From Clostridiales bacterium UBA8153 (lineage in GTDB: Bacteria; Bacillota; Sulfobacillia; UBA8153), in contig DMHJ01000115.1 in NCBI GenBank assembly GCA_003449495.1, forward strand, positions 1 through 7,326: a stretch of 7,326 bases of DNA. The letters run 5' to 3'. The notes beneath the pieces were generated by a model that ran no database searches, was not told the DNA's origin, and worked only from the letters and a program-made list of their open reading frames with translations. Position 1 is the first letter of the stretch, and each line of letters begins with the position of its first letter. Positions 1 through 7,326 of the stretch are shown piece after piece. The position numbers and the translations under genes are program-made.

Positions 1-31
1 CCGCTGCAAAACTGGGCACCCACGCCGACTA

Positions 32-1489
32 TCAACCCTTGATCACCCCCAGCGGCCTGACTCTTACCACCAGGCCGGCGAGGCCCGCCCGCTGCGTGGC
101 ATCAACCACTTGGGTGACATCCTTGTAAGCCTCGGGGGCCTCTTCCGCCAGGGAAGCATCGGAACCGGCCCGCACAATCACGCCCTCAAGAGCCAGGCGA
201 CGCCTTAGTTCCGAACCCCTGACCCCCTTTTTCGCCTCGGTCCGGCTCATTACCCGGCCGGCTCCATGGCAGGCCGACCCGAAGGTCTCCTGCATGGCCA
301 CGGCGGTACCCTTGAGGATATAGGAGGCCCGGCCCATGTCGCCGGGAACCAGGACTGGTTGCCCTACCTCCCGGTAGCGAGCGGGTAGCTCCGGATGGCC
401 AGGGCCGAAGGCCCGGGTGGCACCCTTCCGGTGCACGCACAGCTTCCGCATCTTGCCGTCCACGGCATGTTCTTCGAACTTGGCGATGTTGTGGGCCACA
501 TCGTACACCAGCTGCAGGCCTAGATCTTCAGGAGTGGTGCCGAGCGACTTGGCCAGGGTCTGCCGCACCCAGTGGGTCATCACCTGGCGGTTGGCCCAGG
601 CATAATTGGCGGCCGCCGCCATGCCGGCAAAGTAGTTCTGCCCCTCCTCTGACTTGACCGGAGCGCAGGCCAGCTGGCGGTCCGGCAGCTTGATGCCGTA
701 CTTGGTGACGGCCCTGCCCATCACTTCCAGGTAGTCGGTGCAGACCTGGTGTCCCAGCCCCCGGGAGCCCGAATGGATCCACACCACCGCCTGCCCGGCT
801 TCCAGCCCGTAGACGTCGGCGGTGGCCTGGTCGAACACCTCGTCCACCACGGAGATCTCTATGAAGTGGTTGCCCGAACCCAAAGTCCCCAGCTGGGGAG
901 AGCCCCGCTTCTGGGCCCGGCCGGAGACGGCGGCAGCATCGGCGCCGGCCAGACGGCCACCTGCCTCACAGTGTTCCAAGTCCCCGGCCCAGCCGTATCC
1001 CTGCTCCACCGCCCAGGCCGCCCCTTGTGTGAGGACCTGCTCCAACTGCCCGCGGTCCAGCTTAAGCGGCCCTTGCGAGCCCACCCCGGCGGGGATGGCG
1101 TGGAAAACATCGCTGACCAGGGTTTCCATCTTGTCCCTGATCTTCTTGGCCGCCAAGTTGGTCCGCAGCAGGCGCACCCCGCAGTTGATATCGTAGCCGA
1201 TTCCGCCCGGGGCGATCACCCCGTCCTCTACACCGGTGGCCGCCACGCCGCCGATGGGGAACCCGTACCCCCAGTGGATGTCGGGCATGGCCAAGGAAGC
1301 CCGCACCAGCCCGGGCAGGTGGGCCACATTAGCCACCTGCTCGGCCGCTTGATCCGCCCGGATGTCCTCCAGCATGGCCGGGCTGGCGTAGATGAGCCCC
1401 GGCACCTTCATGCCTGCCTTGTAGCTTACGGGGATCTTCCACCGGCACTCCCCGGCCGGCTCCAGCGGTCCATTCCAGCTGCTGGTCAT
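32..1489 (-). CDS. rtcB: RtcB, tRNA-splicing/RNA-repair ligase (GTP- and Mn-dependent)
   Basis: RtcB joins RNA 2',3'-cyclic phosphate or 3'-phosphate ends to 5'-OH ends through a guanylated histidine, using GTP and Mn2+. Read from the ATG at 1489 the protein is 485 residues, close to the Pyrococcus enzyme (481). All active-site residues appear at the expected spacing: Asp100 and Cys103 in GYDINCG, His208 in GSGNHF, His239 in HSGSRG, His333 in VAHNIAK, and the guanylated His408 in CHGAGR. The C-terminus PLGVIKG is typical. The frame stays open to 1852, overlapping archease, but family alignment starts near 1489. AAGG lies 9 bases upstream and GGGAGGG 13 bases upstream. A GTG at 1624 behind a stronger ribosome site would add 45 residues; low GC at third positions there argues against it. 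The gene follows archease, its activating partner. It ends in tandem stops (TGA TAG). Confidence 0.96.
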   Translation of the reverse strand: MTSSWNGPLEPAGECRWKIPVSYKAGMKVPGLIYASPAMLEDIRADQAAEQVANVAHLPGLVRASLAMPDIHWGYGFPIGGVAATGVEDGVIAPGGIGYDINCGVRLLRTNLAAKKIRDKMETLVSDVFHAIPAGVGSQGPLKLDRGQLEQVLTQGAAWAVEQGYGWAGDLEHCEAGGRLAGADAAAVSGRAQKRGSPQLGTLGSGNHFIEISVVDEVFDQATADVYGLEAGQAVVWIHSGSRGLGHQVCTDYLEVMGRAVTKYGIKLPDRQLACAPVKSEEGQNYFAGMAAAANYAWANRQVMTHWVRQTLAKSLGTTPEDLGLQLVYDVAHNIAKFEEHAVDGKMRKLCVHRKGATRAFGPGHPELPARYREVGQPVLVPGDMGRASYILKGTAVAMQETFGSACHGAGRVMSRTEAKKGVRGSELRRRLALEGVIVRAGSDASLAEEAPEAYKDVTQVVDATQRAGLAGLVVRVRPLGVIKG

Positions 1490-1547
1490 GCTGCTTCGCC
1501 TTCCCTCCCGCGTAGTTAACCGAGGCCCGGCAGGGCTCCGGTAAGCT

Positions 1548-1585
1548 CCCCATACCACCGCCCCAGCTGGCGCCCCCTTTTCCCC
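1548..1585 (-). other. Four G-runs, candidate G-quadruplex in the rtcB leader
   Basis: On the minus strand, which is also the mRNA sense, runs of 4, 5, 4 and 4 G lie at 1582-1585, 1573-1577, 1561-1564 and 1548-1551. Loops are 4, 8 and 9 bases. The loops are longer than the strict G3+N1-7 rule, but the runs are long. The element sits about 60 bases before the rtcB start. Folding is not demonstrated, and GC-rich DNA raises the chance of coincidence. Confidence 0.35.
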
Positions 1586-1629
1586 AACGGATCTCCGGCC
1601 GCCTTCAAGCGCCATACCGGGCACGACTT

Positions 1630-1636
1630 CTCCTCC
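1630..1636 (-). promoter_or_regulatory. Strong Shine-Dalgarno-like site before an in-frame GTG (1624)
   Basis: GGAGGAG is followed by five bases and then GTG at 1624-1622, in frame with rtcB. By sequence alone this is a better ribosome site than the one before the ATG at 1489. It could start an N-terminally extended RtcB of 530 residues, or be chance in purine-rich leader DNA. The family start point and the codon composition favour the shorter protein. Confidence 0.35.
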
Positions 1637-1654
1637 GGCGTTGGAGACGCCGGA
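1634..1654 (-). repeat. Perfect inverted repeat (8-bp stem, 5-base loop) after archease
   Basis: The arms TCCGGCGT (1634-1641) and ACGCCGGA (1647-1654) are exact reverse complements around a 5-base loop. No run of T follows on the minus strand, so it is not a standard intrinsic terminator. The 3' arm shares GGA with the GGAGGAG ribosome-site-like sequence at 1630-1636, so folding could partly mask it. A role as RNA processing site, stabiliser or weak attenuator is inference. Confidence 0.6.
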
Positions 1655-1667
1655 TGTAGTCGACAGC

Positions 1668-2066
1668 TCAAAGGTCGAGCACCACTTCCATAAGCGTGTC
1701 CGTGACCAACAGCTGGTGATAGGTAGCGGCCTTAACCTCCCTGACCAGGCGGCCTTTAGCCCGGCCCCAGGTAACGCCGGCGCGCAGCGCGGCCTCCTCT
1801 GTCCGGACTCCCGAGACGTCGCTGGGAGCGAGTCCCTCGCTCTCCAGGACATAGAGGATCTCGTTGAGCAATGCCACTACTTGGCTCTCACGATCGGGTG
1901 CGGTGACCACCAGATCCCGGTACAGCTCCCCCGCCACTGCCGGATCATCATAGAGTACCGCCAGCATACCCTTAACCAGGTTGCCCAGCGTGCCCTCGAA
2001 GTCGGGCCCGCGGGCCCGCACCTTCACATCTGCGGTATGCCCCAGTAAGGTGAAGCCGGGCTCCAT
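1668..2066 (-). CDS. Archease, RtcB activator protein
   Basis: Archease is a small metal-binding protein that speeds RtcB guanylation, allows multiple turnover and broadens nucleotide use. The 132-residue product shows the family pattern: the HTADV motif near the N-terminus (His10, Asp13), a central ALLNEILYVLE helix (about residues 65-75), REVKAATYH (about 109-117), and a C-terminal Asp131 in VLDL. Asp13 and Asp131 match the conserved metal-binding aspartates. The start lies in the gyrA stop: TGATG shares one base with ATG at 2066. A GTG directly before it at 2069 would add one residue and sits at a closer 7-base distance from the ribosome site. The overlap implies translational coupling to gyrA. 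Its partner rtcB follows after 178 bases, which supports the call. The length is normal and nothing looks broken. Confidence 0.94.
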   Translation of the reverse strand: MEPGFTLLGHTADVKVRARGPDFEGTLGNLVKGMLAVLYDDPAVAGELYRDLVVTAPDRESQVVALLNEILYVLESEGLAPSDVSGVRTEEAALRAGVTWGRAKGRLVREVKAATYHQLLVTDTLMEVVLDL

Positions 2067-4492
2067 CACGTCTCGTCCTCCCGACCTGCCCGCGCCATGG
2101 CCACTACGGCATCTTCCGCATCCAGGCGCATCAGCGTCACGCCTTGAGTTGAGCGGTGAAGGCGGGCGATGCCGGATACCGGCTGGCGTATGACCGAGCC
2201 CCCCGAGGAAATCACCATCAGGTCGTCGTCCTCGCGGGCCAGCTGCGCCCCAGCCACGTAACCCGTGCGGGAGGTAAGGTGTATGGCCTTGATTCCCTTC
2301 CCTCCCCGGGACTGTACCCGGTACTCGGCTTCGGGCGTGCGCTTGCCAAACCCCCGGTTGGTGACGACCACCAGGTCGGTGCCGGGTAGAACCACGTCGG
2401 CGGCCACCACGGTGTCGCCCGGCGCCAGGTCGATGCCTGAGACTCCCCGGGACTGCCGGCCCAGGGGGCGGACCCCTTCCTCAGGAAAGCGAATGCACAT
2501 GCCTTGCCTGGTTACCAGCATGACCTGGGCGTCACCCCCGGTCAGCCTCACGCTGACCAGCTGATCGTCGCGGTCAAGATGGACGGCGATGAGGCCGGTT
2601 CGACGGATGTTTTCAAACTGGTCCAACCCAGTCTTCTTGACTACACCCTGGGTCGTGACGAAAAACAGATAGTCGTCGGTGAGTTTGGCTATGGGGATGA
2701 TGGCGGTGATCTGCTCGCCGGGCTCCAAGGCGATGAGATTGACGGCCGCGGTGCCCTTGGCATGCCGGCTGGCCTCGGGAATCTCATGGACCTTTATGCG
2801 ATGGGCCCGGCCGGTGTTGGTGAAGAAGAACAAGTAGTGGTGGGTGGTAGTGACAAACAGGTTCTCCACGAAATCTTCTTCCCGGGTCGATACCCCGGTG
2901 ACGCCCCGCCCACCCCGGCGCTGGCTGCGATAGGCGCTCACGGGTAGGCGCTTGCAGTAGCCCAGGTGGGTCACGGTGATGACCACGTCCTCCTCGGCGA
3001 TAAGGTCCTCCAGGTCCAGCTCCTCTGCGGCAGGCAGGATGCGGGTCCGCCGCTCGTCGCCGTACCGCTCCCGGATGTCTTCGAGTTCCTTCCGGATGAT
3101 GCCGTAGACCATGCGGTCCGAGGCCAGCACCGCCCTGAGATAAGCGATGGTTCTGACCAGCTCGGCGTATTCTTCCTCGATCCTCTCCCGCTCCAGGCCG
3201 GTCAGCCGGCGCAGGCGCATCTCCAGGATGGCCTCGGCTTGTTTCTCGGAGAGGCCGAACTCCCGGACCAACCCCGCCTTAGCTTCCTCCTCGGTGTGAG
3301 CGGCCCGGATCAGGGCCAGGACCCGGTCGAGATGGTCTAGGGCAATGCGGAAACCTTCGAGGATGTGAGCGCGAGCTTCCGCCCGGGCCAGTTCAAAGCG
3401 GGTACGCCGTACCACCACTTCTTTCTGGTGCTCCAGGTAGTAGTGGAGGAGCTCCCGCAGGTTGAGGATGCGGGGCTGGCGGTCTACCAGCGCCAGCATG
3501 ATGATGCCGAAGCTCTGCTGCATGGGGGTGTGTTTGTAAAGCTGGTTCAACAAGACCCGGGCATTGGCGTCCCGGCGCAGGTCGATGACCACCTTGACCG
3601 ACCGGTCGGACTCATCGCGCAGATCGGCGATGCCCTCGATCTTCTTCTCCCGCACCAGCTCGGCGATTCTTTCCACCAGCTTGGCTTTGTTGACTTGGTA
3701 AGGCAGCTCGCTAATCACTATGCGATGCTTGCCCCCAGGGCCCGTCTCAATGCGGGCCGTCGCCCGGGTAGTGACCACACCGCGACCGGTGGTGTAGGCT
3801 TCACGGATCCCCTGCTGCCCCAAGATCAACGCTCCCGTGGGGAAGTCCGGTCCCGGGATCACCTGTATAAGTGACTCCACCGTGGTCTCCGGGTCGTCGA
3901 TCATCATTATCAGCCCGTGGATGAGCTCGGTTAGATTGTGGGGGGGGATCTTCGTGGCCATGCCCACGGCTATCCCCTCGGAGCCGTTGGCCAAGAGCTG
4001 GGGAAAGCGGGCGGGCAGTACTTGGGGTTCCTGGAGGCTGTCATCGAAGTTGGGGCTAAAGTCAACGGTTTCCCGGTCGATATCCCGCAGAAGCTCGGTG
4101 GCCAAGGGCGCCAGCCGGGCTTCGGTATAGCGCATGGCCGCCGCCGCGTCTCCGTCCATGGAGCCGAAGTTGCCGTGGCCGTCCACCATGGGATAGCGAC
4201 TGTTGAAATCCTGGGCCAGCCTGACCATGGCATCGTAGACGGCCCGGTCTCCATGGGGATGGTACTTGCCCAGGACTTCTCCAACGATACGGGCGCACTT
4301 CTTGTGGGGCTTGTCCGGGGACATACCCAGCTCCTGCATGGCGTAGAGAATCCGGCGCTGCACCGGCTTGAGGCCGTCCCGCGCATCCGGGAGGGCCCGG
4401 CTCACGATGACGCTCATGGCGTAGTCGATGTAGGATTTCTGCATTTCCTCTTCTATGCTGATGTCCAGGACCTTGCCCTCGCCGCCCTCCAA
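2066..4492 (-). CDS. gyrA: DNA gyrase subunit A
   Basis: GyrA is the DNA cleavage/rejoining and DNA-wrapping subunit of the A2B2 gyrase that introduces negative supercoils. From the TTG at 4492 the protein is 808 residues, near the Bacillus length. The catalytic Tyr122 with Arg121 is in [10 protein letters not shown]. The breakage-reunion domain spans about residues 20-490. The C-terminal beta-pinwheel follows, with the canonical GyrA box QRRGGRG at 524-530, which marks a true gyrase rather than topoisomerase IV. The start is uncertain: the frame also opens with GTG at 4501, but GAGGTG at 4499-4504 sits six bases before the TTG and overlaps that GTG. TTG numbering coincides with E. coli numbering at the active site. 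Residue 83 is Arg ([10 protein letters not shown], codon CGG) where quinolone-sensitive enzymes have Ser or Thr; Asp87 is kept. It lies 28 bases after gyrB and overlaps archease. Confidence 0.97.
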   Translation of the reverse strand: MEGGEGKVLDISIEEEMQKSYIDYAMSVIVSRALPDARDGLKPVQRRILYAMQELGMSPDKPHKKCARIVGEVLGKYHPHGDRAVYDAMVRLAQDFNSRYPMVDGHGNFGSMDGDAAAAMRYTEARLAPLATELLRDIDRETVDFSPNFDDSLQEPQVLPARFPQLLANGSEGIAVGMATKIPPHNLTELIHGLIMMIDDPETTVESLIQVIPGPDFPTGALILGQQGIREAYTTGRGVVTTRATARIETGPGGKHRIVISELPYQVNKAKLVERIAELVREKKIEGIADLRDESDRSVKVVIDLRRDANARVLLNQLYKHTPMQQSFGIIMLALVDRQPRILNLRELLHYYLEHQKEVVVRRTRFELARAEARAHILEGFRIALDHLDRVLALIRAAHTEEEAKAGLVREFGLSEKQAEAILEMRLRRLTGLERERIEEEYAELVRTIAYLRAVLASDRMVYGIIRKELEDIRERYGDERRTRILPAAEELDLEDLIAEEDVVITVTHLGYCKRLPVSAYRSQRRGGRGVTGVSTREEDFVENLFVTTTHHYLFFFTNTGRAHRIKVHEIPEASRHAKGTAAVNLIALEPGEQITAIIPIAKLTDDYLFFVTTQGVVKKTGLDQFENIRRTGLIAVHLDRDDQLVSVRLTGGDAQVMLVTRQGMCIRFPEEGVRPLGRQSRGVSGIDLAPGDTVVAADVVLPGTDLVVVTNRGFGKRTPEAEYRVQSRGGKGIKAIHLTSRTGYVAGAQLAREDDDLMVISSGGSVIRQPVSGIARLHRSTQGVTLMRLDAEDAVVAMARAGREDET
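2077..2082 (-). promoter_or_regulatory. Ribosome binding site of archease inside gyrA
   Basis: GGGAGG lies within the last codons of gyrA. It is 7 bases before the GTG at 2069 and 10 bases before the ATG at 2066, so either could be used. Its position inside the upstream gene fits re-initiation by ribosomes finishing gyrA. Confidence 0.65.
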
Positions 4493-4498
4493 GCCACA

Positions 4499-4504
4499 CA
4501 CCTC
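4499..4504 (-). promoter_or_regulatory. Ribosome binding site deciding the gyrA start
   Basis: GAGGTG is complementary to the 3' end of 16S rRNA and lies six bases before the TTG at 4492. It overlaps the alternative GTG at 4501, which has only a weak purine stretch of its own upstream. This favours TTG initiation. Confidence 0.5.
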
Positions 4505-4520
4505 TCTTGTGCTACCAGTT

Positions 4521-6489
<1,969 letters not shown>

Positions 6490-6497
6490 CACACCCT

Positions 6498-6773
6498 CTA
6501 AGCTCGAGCCTCCCTGCCCAGCTGGCCTGAGCCAAACCCCGATCGGGCCCGCCTGACCAGGGTCGCCGGGGTGGTCGGTGTTAGGTACACGGCGGTCGTC
6601 GTCACTACCGCCGAGGCGAACCGCCCGTCTGCGGACCGGAAGACCCGGCGCTCAGCTTCAGCCGAACCGATGAACTCCCGGTTCACAGGCGAAAGCTCCA
6701 TCAGCTTATGGCTGATGATGGCCACCACATCCCGCATAGCTACGCACGCATCGGCTCCGATGTGCAGATACAT
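6498..6773 (-). CDS. remB: RemB-type DUF370 protein (extracellular matrix regulator family, YaaB)
   Basis: The 91-residue product fits the DUF370 family to which Bacillus RemA and RemB belong. RemA is a DNA-binding activator of biofilm-matrix and osmoprotection genes; RemB is its paralogue, encoded between recF and gyrB. Visible family marks are the N-terminal YLHIG, the RDVVAII strand (about residues 14-20), NREF (31-34), and the VVTTTAVYLTPTTPATLVRRA segment from about residue 56. A basic, non-conserved tail of about 15 residues follows. The ATG at 6773 has AGGAGG seven bases upstream, the best ribosome site in the window. Its position directly before gyrB is the strongest support for RemB over RemA. 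What it regulates outside Bacillus cannot be told from this sequence. Confidence 0.88.
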   Translation of the reverse strand: MYLHIGADACVAMRDVVAIISHKLMELSPVNREFIGSAEAERRVFRSADGRFASAVVTTTAVYLTPTTPATLVRRARSGFGSGQLGREARA

Positions 6774-6780
6774 ATGGCTT

Positions 6781-6786
6781 CCTCCT
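6781..6786 (-). promoter_or_regulatory. Ribosome binding site of remB
   Basis: AGGAGG lies seven bases before the ATG at 6773, an ideal match and distance. It fixes the remB start and suggests remB is translated more strongly than gyrB, whose site is only a G-run. Confidence 0.85.
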
Positions 6787-6824
6787 GTGCGAATCTTTCC
6801 ACGTGCCGCAGGACAGAGCCTCCC

Positions 6825-7326
6825 CTACTTCTTCCGGTGGCGCCGCTTCTCCCGCGGGCCAGGGATGGCCTGGCTGCCGGGTAGCTGGCTCAAGGGCCCC
6901 GCGGGATCTCCTTGACCCGGTGGCCGGCCCGAATGCAGCATGGCCAATAGGCTGGCGCTTTGGCCGGCCAGCCTGGCGTCGTTGCCTACCGAGCGCGTGT
7001 AGGCGCTTTCCCACTGGGCAGCCAGGGCTTCTTTCACTTGCCGGTACTCGGCGGCGGTAAGCCCCGGCACTTCCTGCTGGACCCGGTCCAAGGCGCACCA
7101 GGGGACTTGGGACAACAGCAACCTGGCTTTATCCAGGCGTCGACGACCCTCTCCATCCAGGCAAAGCCCACAGGTGCCACCGGGCCGCGGGGGTGCCAGG
7201 GTGCGACACGTCCGGCAGACGACCCAGCCCTGTTGCAGGCGGCGGCGCCGGAGTGCCAATTGCTGCGAGACCACCCGGACCATGGCGCCGGCTAGCTCCC
7301 GGTCGGCCAGCGGCCCGCAGAGCCGC
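6825..7326 (-). CDS. Zinc-ribbon protein, probably DUF721/DciA-like C-terminal part (5' end beyond window)
   Basis: The reading frame is open through the right edge, so at least 166 residues are present and the N-terminus is missing. A methionine at 7283 is internal or an unlikely start. A four-cysteine ribbon is clear: WVVCRTC followed 12 residues later by CGLC (Cys23, 26, 38, 41 counting from that Met). After it come a helical part with PW (LLLSQVPW), PGLTAAEY, and an LAMLHSGRPPG segment. The tail is very basic (KRRHRKK). This layout and the place just upstream of remB-gyrB recall clostridial DUF721 proteins (COG5512, predicted nucleic-acid-binding, Zn-ribbon). DUF721 includes DciA, which helps load the replicative helicase in many bacteria. 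The DUF721 core itself would lie outside the window, so the family call is from memory of context and pattern. The stop is TAG, 51 bases before remB. Confidence 0.6.
   Translation of the reverse strand, partial: RLCGPLADRELAGAMVRVVSQQLALRRRRLQQGWVVCRTCRTLAPPRPGGTCGLCLDGEGRRRLDKARLLLSQVPWCALDRVQQEVPGLTAAEYRQVKEALAAQWESAYTRSVGNDARLAGQSASLLAMLHSGRPPGQGDPAGPLSQLPGSQAIPGPREKRRHRKK

Larger units (their letters stand above)
1490..1667 (-). promoter_or_regulatory. 178-base archease-rtcB spacer, candidate structured leader of rtcB
   Basis: This is the only long gap in an otherwise tightly packed gene run. Reading 5' to 3' on the minus strand it holds a perfect 8-bp hairpin 13 bases after the archease stop, then GGAGGAG with a GTG five bases on, then four runs of four or five G, then the rtcB ribosome site. 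The rtcB frame is open across it. However, only 28 of 45 codons after the GTG end in G or C, against 38 of the first 42 codons of rtcB, so it behaves like non-coding DNA. I see no convincing -35/-10 pair. Function as a leader or processing site is inference. Confidence 0.45.

Noticed and set aside
749..1519. 256-residue plus-strand open frame opposite rtcB
   Set aside because: It mirrors the conserved RtcB coding strand in GC-rich DNA, has no recognisable domain and lies antisense to catalytic motifs.
1634..1654. Hairpin after archease as an intrinsic terminator
   Set aside because: No T-run follows; purine-rich GGAGAAG does, and the partner gene rtcB lies downstream.
1490..1852. Open extension of the rtcB frame through the gap and into archease (606-residue form)
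   Set aside because: The first 60 or so extra residues lie out of frame over archease and show no family resemblance; RtcB proteins are about 480 residues and align from 1489.
1641..2048. 135-residue plus-strand open frame opposite archease
   Set aside because: Antisense shadow of a gene with clear family motifs; no protein features of its own.
6706..7098. 130-residue minus-strand frame overlapping remB and the zinc-ribbon gene
   Set aside because: It overlaps two better-supported genes in another frame and lacks the cysteine ribbon or any domain.

Overview
The window is a compact, GC-rich stretch of what looks like a Bacillota (Firmicutes, class Clostridia) chromosome close to the replication origin. 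Every gene I can support lies on the minus strand, so transcription runs from the right edge to the left edge. The order is: a zinc-ribbon protein, probably of the DUF721/DciA-like type (cut by the right edge), remB (DUF370), gyrB, gyrA, archease, rtcB. RemB directly before gyrB-gyrA is the Bacillus/Clostridia arrangement that follows dnaA-dnaN-recF. GyrB has the short Gram-positive form and GyrA carries a true gyrase box. High GC at third codon positions and the resemblance to Moorella/Desulfotomaculum-type proteins suggest a GC-rich, possibly thermophilic clostridium. That lineage call is inference.

Region by region: 7326-6825 holds the 3' part of the zinc-ribbon gene. 6773-6498 is remB, with a near-perfect ribosome binding site. 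6455-4521 is gyrB and 4492-2066 is gyrA, separated by fewer than 30 bases. Archease (2066-1668) begins inside the gyrA stop codon (TGATG) and is therefore probably translationally coupled to gyrA. After a 178-base gap, rtcB runs from 1489 to 32 and ends in tandem stops; the last 31 bases show no terminator. Apart from the archease-rtcB gap, no gap exceeds about 50 bases, which fits a single operon.

The genes combine chromosome topology (gyrase subunits B and A) with 3'-phosphate RNA ligation (RtcB and its activator archease). They sit next to a DNA-binding regulator family (RemB) and a probable nucleic-acid-binding zinc-ribbon protein. I do not see a wholly new system. The parts most worth a second look are the 178-base archease-rtcB gap and the gyrase drug-site residues. 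The gap holds a perfect 8-bp hairpin, a strong Shine-Dalgarno with an in-frame GTG, and four G-runs. In the gyrase, Arg occupies position 83 of GyrA, and Gly occupies the position equivalent to E. coli GyrB Lys447.
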